Notes: generated by a model not told the origin, from the sequence alone. Shown: positions 9,725-18,426, counted from the first letter of the stretch. The stretch is DNA of 64,000 nt from Thermoguttaceae bacterium (GCA_017405595.1 JAFRAC010000016.1:1-64000), one strand, 5' to 3'. Made by a program: numbers and translations.

Positions 9725-10527
9725 TGGTCACGATTCAAGAAATGATCCGACAGGCAAAGTTGGAAGGTTATACGGATGAAAATGCCGAAGCAAAGGTTTG
9801 CCAGGATATTGTTTTAAAGGCGCTTTCGGAAAGCTCTTTGAGTCGCAATACCACAATAAAGGGCGGTGTGGTCATTCGCAGTATTTCCAAAGATGCCCGG
9901 AGGGCGACACAGGATTTAGATATCGATTTTATTCGGTACTCTTTGAGGGATGAATCCGTCCGCGCTTTTATTCAGCAGCTAAATGTTCTGGCGGAATTTC
10001 ATATCGAACAGAAAGGCGAAATCAGAGAACTCAAACAGCAGGATTATCGTGGAAAGCGGGTCTATGTCACCATTCGCGATTCCGCAGATGATACATTAGA
10101 AAGCAAAATTGATCTTGGAGTTCACAAAAAGCTGTCGATAAAGCAAGAGGAATACTGCTTTGACATCGTCTGTTTTGAGGACGGTGCGTGTTTGCTGATT
10201 AACACAAAGGAACAGATGTTTACAGAGAAGCTTTGTTCGTTGTTGGCCTTTGGTTATACTTCAACAAGATACAAAGATGTTTTTGATATGTGCTATCTGC
10301 TGGACTATGTCGACATCGAGAAAACCAAAGAGTGTATCGAAGATTATATTTTTTCTGACAGTCGGAAACACGAAAAAACTATAGATGCCATACAAAAGAG
10401 AATGAGAGAAACATTCAGCTCTGAGGATTATCTTGACAAAATGAAAAAATCACGGAAGAACTGGCTCGACATTGACGAGCAGGAGGTTTTTTCCCGAATA
10501 ATGCGGTTTCTTGAAAAGTTGAAATAG
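9721..10527 (+). CDS. AbiEii/AbiGii-family nucleotidyltransferase toxin
   Basis: 268 residues. The nucleotidyltransferase core is visible: GGVVIRSISKDARRATQDLD with a metal-binding DLDID, and further along KEQMFTEKLCSLL and TRYKDVFDMCYLL, typical of AbiEii proteins. Family members transfer nucleotides to an RNA target (tRNA in studied cases) and arrest growth, sometimes giving abortive infection against phage. Overlaps the antitoxin by four bases. AT-richer than surrounding housekeeping genes, with codon use to match. All key motifs seem intact, so the toxin is probably active. Confidence 0.88.
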   Translation: MMVTIQEMIRQAKLEGYTDENAEAKVCQDIVLKALSESSLSRNTTIKGGVVIRSISKDARRATQDLDIDFIRYSLRDESVRAFIQQLNVLAEFHIEQKGEIRELKQQDYRGKRVYVTIRDSADDTLESKIDLGVHKKLSIKQEEYCFDIVCFEDGACLLINTKEQMFTEKLCSLLAFGYTSTRYKDVFDMCYLLDYVDIEKTKECIEDYIFSDSRKHEKTIDAIQKRMRETFSSEDYLDKMKKSRKNWLDIDEQEVFSRIMRFLEKLK

Positions 10528-10727
10528 GAAAATGCCAATTCCCATTACAGGATACTTGTAAGAAGGGACACTTTGACGGGAAAATCGATAAATGCCATCC
10601 GAAACGGGCAAAGAATCAATCCCAAACGTTGACGGTGACCTCCTTTCCTGACAGACCCGGCGTTATGCTACAGACTAAGCGGGCGAGTGGAATATCCCGA
10701 CATGGGCAAATATTTTGGAGTTGTGAA

Positions 10728-10988
10728 ATGGTAGTAATCACCAAAGAGTACGACGCGAAGACGGATGCCAAAAAGAGGATCACTTTACGGGATTCGGTCT
10801 GTCGGTATTATCACGTTGTCGTTTACTCCGATGGCCGAATTCTTTTGGAGCCGGGAGTTCCGGCAAAGCCGTTTGAAATTTCAGAAAAAACTCTCGCAAT
10901 GATGGACCGTTCTATGGAGAACTTCAAGCAGGGAAAGGTTTCCGCGCCAATCGATCTTTCCTCCATGCCCAAAACGCGAAAATGGTAA
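10728..10988 (+). CDS. Small antitoxin-like protein, unknown
   Basis: 86 residues from ATG 10728, chosen over the TTG at 10629 because GGAG lies 7 bases upstream. The text (DAKKRITLRD near the start, VVVYSDGRILLEPG in the middle, then EISEKTLAMMDRSMENF and SAPIDLS) resembles short MazE/AbrB- or RelB-like antitoxin subunits that occur with or without toxins, but no domain can be named firmly. Lies 200 bases after the AbiE toxin with no toxin gene after it; the next gene is convergent. The same frame is open upstream to about 10527 and reads a Cys-containing stretch, perhaps a remnant of a longer gene. Confidence 0.6.
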   Translation: MVVITKEYDAKTDAKKRITLRDSVCRYYHVVVYSDGRILLEPGVPAKPFEISEKTLAMMDRSMENFKQGKVSAPIDLSSMPKTRKW

Positions 10989-11039
10989 AGGAATCGTCTG
11001 TTCCTTAGTGGTCGGATGACTGGCAGGGGCGCTTGGGGT

Positions 11040-11588
11040 TCAGCCCATTTGCTCTTTGAGAAGGTCCCAGAGGGCGTCCATCGATTGGGGGATCACTTTG
11101 AGGGAACCGCAGGTCGTTACGAAGTTGGTGTCGCCGTTCCAGCGGGGAATGATGTGCCAGTGAAGGTGGCCGGGCAGGCCCGCGCCGGCAACACGGCCGA
11201 GGTTGAGGCCGATGTTGAATCCTTCGGCGTTCACCACCTTTTCGAGGGCGGCGACCCAGCGTGTGACCGAATCGAGAAGATCGGCGCGCTCTTCCGCCGT
11301 TAAGAGGTCGAGCCGCGCGATGTGGCGTTTCGGCGCGACCAGAAGATGTCCGTTGTTGTAGGGGTATCGGTTGAAAAGAATGATCGAGTGGCCGGTTCGT
11401 TCGAGAATGTAGCGCTCTTTGTCGGCCGCCGGGGGGCTGACCGCCCCCTGGCAGATAAAGCAGCTCGGTTCGGCGCCGGGAAGAAACGCGAGCGGCTCTT
11501 CCTGTTTCGGCTTTTTTTCGCCGCCGATATACGCCATCCGCCAGGGCGCCCAGATGATGTCAAGACGGTTGTCGCGCTCTTCGCTCAT
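11040..11588 (-). CDS. HIT-family nucleotide hydrolase/phosphorylase
   Basis: 182 residues. Carries the histidine triad GHLHWHIIPRW (about residue 140) and the upstream HIT features CFIC...GHSIILFNRYPYNNGHLL...PKRHIARL. HIT proteins hydrolyse or phosphorolyse dinucleoside polyphosphates or nucleoside phosphoramidates; this length and the N-terminal WAPWRMAYI fit the Ap4A-phosphorylase-like bacterial branch. The start ATG overlaps the stop of the upstream tatA-like gene by four bases (11585-11588), so the two are co-transcribed and coupled. Confidence 0.88.
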   Translation of the reverse strand: MSEERDNRLDIIWAPWRMAYIGGEKKPKQEEPLAFLPGAEPSCFICQGAVSPPAADKERYILERTGHSIILFNRYPYNNGHLLVAPKRHIARLDLLTAEERADLLDSVTRWVAALEKVVNAEGFNIGLNLGRVAGAGLPGHLHWHIIPRWNGDTNFVTTCGSLKVIPQSMDALWDLLKEQMG

Positions 11589-11791
11589 GCTTCGGAGGAA
11601 TCGGACTTTTTCGCTTTTTCGTCGGCGTCTTTCAGCGCGCCTTTGACTTCGCTGTCGACGTCGTTGACCCCCTTCTTGAACTCGGTTACGCTCTTACCAA
11701 GCGAACGCATTACGCTCGGAAGGCGGTTGCCGAACAGAAGCAGGGCGATAAGCAGGATAATCATCATCTGCATCGGGCCGGGTGAAAACAT
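11585..11791 (-). CDS. tatA: Twin-arginine translocase subunit TatA/TatE family
   Basis: 68 residues from ATG at 11791, preceded by AGAGAGG at a 7-base gap; the longer open frame upstream is not used because it has no membrane character. One transmembrane helix at the N-terminus (MQMMIILLIALLLFG), the hinge and then the amphipathic helix typical of TatA (GNRLPSVMRSLGKSVTEFKKG), then an acidic/lysine tail. TatA forms the pore for export of folded proteins across the inner membrane. First gene of a two-gene unit with the HIT protein. Confidence 0.88.
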   Translation of the reverse strand: MFSPGPMQMMIILLIALLLFGNRLPSVMRSLGKSVTEFKKGVNDVDSEVKGALKDADEKAKKSDSSEA

Positions 11792-11912
11792 AGCGTAAAC
11801 CTCTCTGAATGGGTGGTTTTTTATCCTGGCCGTGACGACGGCCGGTTTGTGGTGTTCGTTTTTGCCCGCGGTGCCTGGAATCGGCGCGGTACCGCCAAAT
11901 GCGGCTCCCCTT

Positions 11913-11941
11913 ATTTTATACCGACCGCGGGCGATTGTCAA
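11913..11941 (-). promoter_or_regulatory. Promoter for tatA-HIT
   Basis: On the minus strand, TTGACA (11941-11936), 17-base spacer, TAAAAT (11918-11913) within TATAAAAT. Same layout as the abiE promoter. Gives a leader of roughly 110 bases before tatA. Confidence 0.7.
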
Positions 11942-11990
11942 ATGCCCCGCCTCTGAAAAGGGGGAACCTTTCCCCCCCGAACGGGTGAAT

Positions 11991-12845
11991 TTAACGATAG
12001 AATTTGCGGACGATCATCAGAATCTCCATCCCGCTCTTTTCGATGCACCGGTCGACGCAGGCCAGCGCGGGATCCCCCTCTTCAAGGAGCTGGTAATTCC
12101 GTTTGACCGAACCGATCACGTAATCGAGCCCCAGCGGCATGGCGCGGGTCAGAAATGCGCTTTCGAGCGGGCTTTTGACCGGGGAACCGTCTTTTTTGCG
12201 GGAAGGGAGCATCACGGTAAAGTTGCTCAGGCCGACCGACGCATGCACTCCCGCCATCTCGGGATTGGCGTGGATCCGGCGGAGCGATTCGATCAAGCGG
12301 GGCAGGTTCCCTTCGGTATCGGCGGCGATCGGCGCAATTCCGGGATCGAAAATGATATCGTCGTTCGGAATTCCCGCCTTTTTCGCCAGGTCGAAAAGGG
12401 TCAGGGCCGCCTCGTACGTCTCGTCGGCGGTCCGGCACGAGATCCGTTCCCCCGCCGCGCTGACCCCTTCGGAAATGAGCAGAATCGGCCGGAACGGATA
12501 CCGGGCGTACAGATCGAACATTTCGGTCCGGTGCGGGGAAATCGAGTTCAGAATCGGTTTGCCGAGCGCCGGATCGCAGACCGCAAGGCCCGCTTCGGCC
12601 AGCGCCGGGTCGGGAGAATCGATCGACAGGGGTTTCCGGGCCCCTTCCTGCGCGGCGCGGGCGGCCTTTTCCATCACTTCGGCGGCACGGGAACCGACGT
12701 TGACGTCGATATAGGCGGCACCCCCTTCAGCCTGGAACTTCGCCAGTTCACGGACCGCATCATAGTCGCCGGCATCGTAATAACCGCGGGCGGTGGGAAC
12801 AGAATCGTTAATCGACTCGCCGATAATCGAAAGGTTTTCTATCAT
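11991..12845 (-). CDS. Pterin-binding methyltransferase (methyltetrahydrofolate:corrinoid type)
   Basis: 284 residues forming one DHPS-like TIM barrel. Visible signatures are IGESIN at the start, GGAAYIDVNVG (strand 2), LSIDSPDPALAEAGL, PILNSIS, DDIIFDPGIAPIAAD and the GLSNFTV strand. This matches the pterin-binding domain of MetH and AcsE rather than FolP, which would have a different N-terminal Asn and phosphate loop. Role: transfer of a methyl group between methyltetrahydrofolate and a corrinoid protein. No corrinoid protein gene is adjacent, so the partner is unknown. Divergent from panC. Confidence 0.75.
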   Translation of the reverse strand: MIENLSIIGESINDSVPTARGYYDAGDYDAVRELAKFQAEGGAAYIDVNVGSRAAEVMEKAARAAQEGARKPLSIDSPDPALAEAGLAVCDPALGKPILNSISPHRTEMFDLYARYPFRPILLISEGVSAAGERISCRTADETYEAALTLFDLAKKAGIPNDDIIFDPGIAPIAADTEGNLPRLIESLRRIHANPEMAGVHASVGLSNFTVMLPSRKKDGSPVKSPLESAFLTRAMPLGLDYVIGSVKRNYQLLEEGDPALACVDRCIEKSGMEILMIVRKFYR

Positions 12846-12889
12846 TCTGTTTTTGCCTGTTTTCCCTGTTATTATTTGAGGTTCAGTGG

Positions 12890-12895
12890 TATAAT
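12890..12895 (+). promoter_or_regulatory. -10 box for panC
   Basis: TATAAT in the 109-base gap between the divergent methyltransferase and panC, 60 bases before the panC start. The -35 region is poor (CTGTTA, 17 bases upstream). Confidence 0.45.
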
Positions 12896-12954
12896 TCCGT
12901 AGGGTAGGGATATTGTACCCCCCGGACTAAAAAAAACAAGGAGCCTTTCCCGCG

Positions 12955-13833
12955 ATGACATCTGAAAAGCCTGTGGTTGACGTAACGCCCGAAGTGATCG
13001 GCGAACCGAACATTCTCTCCCAGCGCCTTGCCGCCCTGCGGCGGCAGGGGAAGACGATTGGCCTGGTGCCGACGATGGGAGCTCTTCATGAAGGGCATCT
13101 GAGCCTGGTCCGCCGCAGCCGGCAGATGTGCGACGTGACCGCGGTCTCGATCTTCGTCAATCCGACCCAGTTCGCGCCGGGCGAAGATTACGAAAAATAC
13201 CCCCGCGTGCTGGAAGCCGATCTCGAAGCGCTCGCTTCGGCCGGCGGCGCCGATTTCGTTCTGGCCCCGTCCCCCGCCGCCATGTATCCCGAAGGGTTCG
13301 ACGCCCATGTTCATATCGGCGGGGTCACGAAACGGCTGGAAGGGGAATGCCGCCCGACCCATTTCGACGGCGTGGCGGTGGTCGTCCTGAAACTCTTCAA
13401 CATGAGCGGCGCCGACGTCGCCTTTTTCGGCCAGAAAGACTACCAGCAGGCGGCGGTCATCCAAAAAATGGTCCGCGACCTGAACCTGCAGGTGAAAATC
13501 GAAGTCTGCCCGATCGTTCGCGAAGCCGACGGCCTTGCGATGAGCAGCCGCAACAAGTATCTCTCGGCCGAAGAGCGGGCGCAGGCGCCGGTTCTCAAAA
13601 AAGCTCTCGATCTGGCGAAAGAGCAAATCGAGGCGGGGAACCGCGACACCGCCGACCTGAAACATCAAATGCGCCGGCTCATTTCCGCGGTCCCCTCGGC
13701 GGCGATCGACTACATTTCGATCGCCGATCCCGCCACACTCGAAGAGCTCGACTCGGTCGGCGGCCCGGCGGTGATCCTGCTGGCGGTCAAGATCGGCGCG
13801 ACCCGCCTGATCGACAACATCGTGATTCCGTAA
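12955..13833 (+). CDS. panC: Pantoate--beta-alanine ligase
   Basis: 292 residues. Joins pantoate and beta-alanine using ATP, the last step of pantothenate (CoA precursor) synthesis, in the cytoplasm. The ATP site PTMGALHEGHLSL, FVNPTQFAPGEDYEKYPR, FFGQKDYQQ and MSSRNKYLS are all present and intact. About 20 extra residues precede the usual first strand. ATG 12955 follows AAGGAG by about 11 bases. No panB or panD nearby. Confidence 0.95.
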   Translation: MTSEKPVVDVTPEVIGEPNILSQRLAALRRQGKTIGLVPTMGALHEGHLSLVRRSRQMCDVTAVSIFVNPTQFAPGEDYEKYPRVLEADLEALASAGGADFVLAPSPAAMYPEGFDAHVHIGGVTKRLEGECRPTHFDGVAVVVLKLFNMSGADVAFFGQKDYQQAAVIQKMVRDLNLQVKIEVCPIVREADGLAMSSRNKYLSAEERAQAPVLKKALDLAKEQIEAGNRDTADLKHQMRRLISAVPSAAIDYISIADPATLEELDSVGGPAVILLAVKIGATRLIDNIVIP

Positions 13834-13906
13834 CACATCTTCCTCGGCGAACAGGTTTGCCGGGCCCGTCCCTTTCCGCGGCGAACCTGTTTCGGGAGCC
13901 TCCGTT

Positions 13907-15484
13907 ATGCGTCAGACCCTCTTTTACATTCCGACCGAGATTTTCGGCGTCCCCCTTTTCCGGTTCGGCGTCCTCTTTTGGGCGGTCCTCCTCTTTTTCC
14001 TCTGGCGGATTCTGCGCGGTCTTCTGGCGGCCAAAAGGTCCGACGACTGGGCGAGCGACCTGGTTGTCGGCGCGATCGCGCTGGTCATCGTCGCGCTGGT
14101 CGCCCCTTCGCTTGACCGGGGCAGCGGGCTGCCGGTACGCGGCTACGGCGTCTTTCTCATGCTGGGGATTGTCGCCGCCTCGATCTTCGCGATCGTCCGC
14201 GGCCGGAAACTCTGGAACATCCCTCCCGAACTGATCATCTCGATCGTGGTGGTCGAAGTCGTTTCGGGTATTCTGGGCGCCCGCATCTTTTATGTCGCGG
14301 AATATTGGCGCTCGTTCATCATTGCCGATCCGGGCAGCGGCATCGACTGGCGCGCAACGGTCTGGAACGTGCTGAACCTCACGCAGGGGGGGCTCGTGGT
14401 TTTCGGCTCGATCATCGGGGGGATTCTGACCACCCTGATTTACCTGCGGATGAAAAGGCTTCCCCTGCTGGCGACGATGGACATCTTCGCCCCCGCGCTG
14501 ATGATCGGAATCGCGATCGGGCGGATCGGCTGCTTCATGAACGGCTGCTGTTTCGGCGGCGTCTGCGACGCGGTGCCGCCGGGGGTCGTCTTTCCGGCGG
14601 CGAGCCCGTCGCATTACTACCAGATGGAACACGGGCTCGTCTCGCTGGGCGGATTCAACCTCTTCGTCCCCGAACAGGACGGCGGCGGGGAGGGGGAAAC
14701 CCTCTTTCACCTGAAAGGGAAAGACGAAGGGCTGATGGCTCCGTCCCGCGGGGAACCGATCATGGTCGAGTCGGTCGACCAGGGGAGCGCGCCCGACCTG
14801 GCCGGGCTCAAGCCGGGGATGACGATCCTCCGCGCCGGTGTGGTCGTTCCGCTGAAAGGGGAACCGACATCGGGCGAAATCGACCGCGCCGCGATGTATT
14901 CCCTGGTCGGCACGCGCGGTTTTCTGAGTCTCCTCTACGACAACGGGTTCCCGACCCGTTTCCCCTACCTGGTGCTGGACGTGACCGATCCCCCCGCCGA
15001 AGACGCCCGGGAACCGGCGGCGGAAAGTGAAACCGCCGACACCGAAACCGCCGAAAGCGAAACCACCGGCGAAGCCGGCGCGGAAAAGGGCGAAGACAAA
15101 GCGGAATCCGCTCCGCCGAAACCGCACCGCATCGCATTCCATCCCGGTCCGTTCGAGGTGCGGGCGGTTCACCCGACCCAGCTTTACAGTTCGGCGGTCG
15201 CGCTTCTTCTGGCTCTGTTCCTCTGTCTTGCCGGCAGGTTTGTCAGAAAGGACGGGTTCGTCTTCGGCCTGATGCTCGTCTGCTATCCGGTCTGCCGTTT
15301 TCTGATCGAACTGTTCCGGACCGATGAACCTTCGTTTGCCGGAACCGGCCTTTCGGTCTCGCAGTGCGTGAGCGTTTTCGTCCTCGTCATCGGGCTGGGG
15401 ATCATCCTCTGTTCCCTGACCCGAAAAGGTCCCCCCGCGTTCGAGGGGATGTTCCCCCCCGAAGGGGACGAGGCCGAAACGTGA
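13907..15484 (+). CDS. lgt: Prolipoprotein diacylglyceryl transferase with PDZ-like insert
   Basis: 525 residues, nearly twice the usual 260-300. The membrane enzyme moves diacylglycerol from phosphatidylglycerol to the lipobox cysteine of prolipoproteins. Conserved Lgt parts: GARIFYVAEYW, GGLVVFGSIIGG, the Lgt signature GRIGCFMNGCCFGG (about residues 205-218) and, much later, HPTQLYSS (about 422) with the last helices. Between them, residues about 225-415 hold an inserted soluble region with a PDZ-like core (VDQGSAPDLAGLKPGMTI) and a Glu/Ala/Thr-rich low-complexity stretch. The stop overlaps the gspK start (GTGA). Confidence 0.88.
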   Translation: MRQTLFYIPTEIFGVPLFRFGVLFWAVLLFFLWRILRGLLAAKRSDDWASDLVVGAIALVIVALVAPSLDRGSGLPVRGYGVFLMLGIVAASIFAIVRGRKLWNIPPELIISIVVVEVVSGILGARIFYVAEYWRSFIIADPGSGIDWRATVWNVLNLTQGGLVVFGSIIGGILTTLIYLRMKRLPLLATMDIFAPALMIGIAIGRIGCFMNGCCFGGVCDAVPPGVVFPAASPSHYYQMEHGLVSLGGFNLFVPEQDGGGEGETLFHLKGKDEGLMAPSRGEPIMVESVDQGSAPDLAGLKPGMTILRAGVVVPLKGEPTSGEIDRAAMYSLVGTRGFLSLLYDNGFPTRFPYLVLDVTDPPAEDAREPAAESETADTETAESETTGEAGAEKGEDKAESAPPKPHRIAFHPGPFEVRAVHPTQLYSSAVALLLALFLCLAGRFVRKDGFVFGLMLVCYPVCRFLIELFRTDEPSFAGTGLSVSQCVSVFVLVIGLGIILCSLTRKGPPAFEGMFPPEGDEAET

Positions 15485-17253
15485 GGCCGGCGCGCCCGTG
15501 GCCCTTCCCCCGCCGGTATCCGGCCCGCAGACGGGGGATCATCCTTTTCGTTGTCACGGTCATCATCGCCGCACTGACACTCGGCGGCATGTCGCTTCTG
15601 GCGCTGATGCGGGTCGAACTCGAAGCGACGCGGCAGCGCCTGACCGACCTGGAACTGGCGAACGCGGCCCGGTCGGGCGCGGCGCTGACCCTGAAACTGA
15701 GCGGGCTGACCGCCGACGAGCGCGCCCGGTTCGGCGGCGTCTACGACAATCCCGCCCTCTTCTGCAACCGGATCATCCTTCCCCCGGAACAGGGCGGGGA
15801 AGGGACCACGTTTACGATCCTTTCCCCCCGCCTGGAAGCCGAACGGGGCGGCGTCCGGTACGGCCTGGTGAACGAATCGGCGCGCCTGAACCTGGCGGCG
15901 CTTCTCGACTGGGACCGCGAATCTCCCGGCACGGCGAAATCGGTCCTGATGAAACTCCCCGGAATGACTTCGATCATGGCCGATTCGCTGCTGGACTGGA
16001 TCGACCCCGACGAATCGGTCCGGCCCGACGGCGCCGAGGCGGCGTATTACGCAGGGCGCCGGCTGACCTATTCGCCCCGGAACTCGATCCCCGTCTCGCT
16101 CGACGAAATCCTGCTTGTGCGCGGCATCACGCGCTACCAGATCTACGGAACCGACACCGCGTATAACTACGGCGGCGGCGCGCGCGACCGGAGCACTGCC
16201 GCCGGTTCGGACGCGGTCTCGGCGCCGATCGGCACGCTCCGCACCACCGGCGCCCACGCGCGCGGTATGACCGGCGGGGTCGCGGGCGCCGGCGATGCGG
16301 ATTCGCCCGACACGCGTGTGACAATCCCCTGGTCCCGCCTTCTGACCGTCTTCAGCGCCGAACGGGACGTCGATCCGGCGGGGCGGGCGAAGATCGACCT
16401 GAACGAAAAGGATTTGCGTTTCCTTTACGAGGAGCTCGACGCCGCGTTCGGCGAACGGCTTGCCGCCTTCGTGATCCTCTGCCGCCAGTACGGGATCGCG
16501 CCCGAAGGGGGGGGGGGGACTCCCGCCGAAAAGCCCGCGGGGGAATCGGATCTCGATTTTGACCGGCCGCCCATCTTTTCGTTTGCGACTCCGCTCGACG
16601 TGGTCGGCGCGCGTGTTGCGGCGGGCGGGCGCGTCCACACTTCGCCGATCCCTCCCCGCCGCGAGAGCGTGACCGACCTGTTCCGGTTTCTCGATTACGC
16701 TTCGGTCGGCTCTTCGGCGGTCATCACCGGCCGCGTGAACGTGAACGAGGCGCCGCGCGCGGTGCTTGAACTGGTTCCCGGCCTCGATTCCGAAACCGTG
16801 ACCCGGATCCTCAACGCCCGCCCGCAGCCCGGCCGGCCCGTTCCGAAACAGTTCCGGCACGCCGCCTGGCTTTTTGCCGAAGGGGTCGTCGACCTGGCGC
16901 AGATGAAACGGCTCTGGGGCAAACTGACCACCGGCGGCGACGTGTTTCGGGCGCAGGTCGTTTCGTTTTCGGGCCTGAGCGGCGCGTGCCGCCGCGCCGA
17001 GATTGTGGTCGACGCCGCCGTCATCCCCCCGCGTCAGGTCTTCTATAAAGATTTAACGATGCTCGGGCGCGGGTTTTCGGACGACGTTCTCCGCCGGGGC
17101 ATCACTTCCGCACAGGAGCGCGCCGACGCAACGTCGCGGCTCGACGCGCTTCTGCGCGAGCAGACGACCCCCGATTCCCCATTCGGCGATCTGGAAATGC
17201 TCCCCCCTTCCGACACCCCTTTCGACGCCGTGGAAAGCATGACCGGCGAATAG
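15481..17253 (+). CDS. gspK: GspK-like type II secretion minor pseudopilin
   Basis: 590 residues from GTG 15481, which overlaps the lgt stop and has an AAGGGGACGAGG region upstream; a longer in-frame extension into lgt is ignored. The N-terminus has a prepilin-like basic stretch then one hydrophobic helix (GIILFVVTVIIAALTLGG). Further on come the GspK features: DWIDPDESVRPDGAEA, the Y-x-PRNSIPVSLDEIL element, and GRVNVNEAPRAVLELVPG (helix-hairpin-helix-like SAM domain). GspK caps the pseudopilus tip in type II secretion. No other gsp genes are in the window. A 12-G run at 16507-16518 encodes four glycines and is a likely slippage site. Confidence 0.82.
   Translation: MRPARPWPFPRRYPARRRGIILFVVTVIIAALTLGGMSLLALMRVELEATRQRLTDLELANAARSGAALTLKLSGLTADERARFGGVYDNPALFCNRIILPPEQGGEGTTFTILSPRLEAERGGVRYGLVNESARLNLAALLDWDRESPGTAKSVLMKLPGMTSIMADSLLDWIDPDESVRPDGAEAAYYAGRRLTYSPRNSIPVSLDEILLVRGITRYQIYGTDTAYNYGGGARDRSTAAGSDAVSAPIGTLRTTGAHARGMTGGVAGAGDADSPDTRVTIPWSRLLTVFSAERDVDPAGRAKIDLNEKDLRFLYEELDAAFGERLAAFVILCRQYGIAPEGGGGTPAEKPAGESDLDFDRPPIFSFATPLDVVGARVAAGGRVHTSPIPPRRESVTDLFRFLDYASVGSSAVITGRVNVNEAPRAVLELVPGLDSETVTRILNARPQPGRPVPKQFRHAAWLFAEGVVDLAQMKRLWGKLTTGGDVFRAQVVSFSGLSGACRRAEIVVDAAVIPPRQVFYKDLTMLGRGFSDDVLRRGITSAQERADATSRLDALLREQTTPDSPFGDLEMLPPSDTPFDAVESMTGE
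16507..16518 (+). repeat. 12-base poly-G tract inside gspK
   Basis: An uninterrupted G12 run read as GGG codons at about residues 343-346 of GspK. Gain or loss of one base would shift the frame and cut off the C-terminal 40% of the protein. Confidence 0.88.
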
Positions 17254-17289
17254 GCGGTGACGAACCCGCATCAGGAAAGAATCCCGAAC

Positions 17290-18396
17290 ATGACCGAATC
17301 CCCGAATAAAAAACCGATCGATCCCGAAGAACAGGCGTGTTACGAAACCGCGCTCCGCCGCGCCCGGGAAGGGGACCCCGCCGCCCAGCTGGAAGCCGGC
17401 CGACTCCTCTACGACGGGGTCGGCGTCAAGCGGAACCGCGGCGAGGCCGCGCGCTGGTTCGAAAAGGGGGTGAACGGGCTTAAAAAAAAGGCCGACGCCG
17501 GCGACGCCGATGCGGTTTACCAGCTGGCGCACTGTTATGCCGACGGTACCGGTGTATTGCGCGACGATAACGAAGCGGTACGCCTCTACCGGAAAGCCGC
17601 CGATCTGGGGCATCCTCTGGCGCCATACTTTTTGGGACTCCATTACGACTGGCATTCCAATGGAGAGCGCGGCGACCACGCCCAGGCCCTTTCCTGGTAC
17701 CGGATCGGCGCCGAGCGGGGCGACCCCTGCGCCCAGGAGCGTCTGGGCTTCTGCTGCGAGATCGGCAACGGCTGTCCCCAAGACCTCGTCCAGGCGCGAA
17801 TGTGGTACATGAAAGCCGCGGAACAGGGGGAGATCTTGGCGATGATTCATGCGGCGGAACTCCTCCTGGACGGCCGGGGCGGGGAAAAGAATGTTCCCGA
17901 AGGGCTCCGCCTTCTCCGCCGCGCCGCCGAAGAGGATGATCAGGAAGCCCCGATCCGTCTGGGCCTTTTCTATTTCAGGGGGAAAGATGTTCCCGCCGAA
18001 GATTTGCCCCGCGCCGATGAACTCGCGTTCCAATGGCTCGACCGCGCCGCGGCGCAGTTCGACGAGACCGCCTACGCGCCGCTCGGGAAACTCTACATCG
18101 AAGGGCGCGGGGTGGAAAAGGACCCTCCGCGCGGCTATTCCCTGGTTCTCGACGGCGCCTTTGAAGGGGACCCCTATGCGCAGGTTCTTCTGGGCCGCCT
18201 TTACGAGGAGGGGCTCGGCACGGAACCTTCCCGCGAAAAGGCGGTCGAGTGGTGGAAATACGCCGCGCACAACGGCAGCGCCGAGGCGCAATCCCTCCTG
18301 AAAGAGCGGGGGTTCTCCGAAACCGACTGGGCGGAACCGCCCCGCCTTTCCGACGAGGAGGACGACGACGATGACACCGAAAGCGGAACTTTCTGA
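17290..18396 (+). CDS. Sel1-repeat (SLR) protein
   Basis: 368 residues from ATG 17290, preferred over GTG 17257 because CAGGAAAGA precedes it. Contains about eight Sel1-like helical repeats of roughly 36 residues (pattern A-x-x-x-LG-x-x-Y-x-x-G-x-G-V-x-x-D-x-x-x-A). A very acidic C-terminus (DEEDDDDDTESGTF) ends it. There is no clear signal peptide, so probably cytoplasmic. SLR proteins act as protein-binding scaffolds; the partner is unknown. Lies 36 bases after gspK and 30 bases before the cytochrome gene in the same direction. Confidence 0.85.
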   Translation: MTESPNKKPIDPEEQACYETALRRAREGDPAAQLEAGRLLYDGVGVKRNRGEAARWFEKGVNGLKKKADAGDADAVYQLAHCYADGTGVLRDDNEAVRLYRKAADLGHPLAPYFLGLHYDWHSNGERGDHAQALSWYRIGAERGDPCAQERLGFCCEIGNGCPQDLVQARMWYMKAAEQGEILAMIHAAELLLDGRGGEKNVPEGLRLLRRAAEEDDQEAPIRLGLFYFRGKDVPAEDLPRADELAFQWLDRAAAQFDETAYAPLGKLYIEGRGVEKDPPRGYSLVLDGAFEGDPYAQVLLGRLYEEGLGTEPSREKAVEWWKYAAHNGSAEAQSLLKERGFSETDWAEPPRLSDEEDDDDDTESGTF

Positions 18397-18426
18397 AAGG
18401 GCGGGGAACCGGCAGCTCGGAGTGAA

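Noticed and set aside
10629..10988. TTG 10629 as start of the small gene
   Set aside because: No ribosome site there; ATG 10728 has GGAG at 7 bases.
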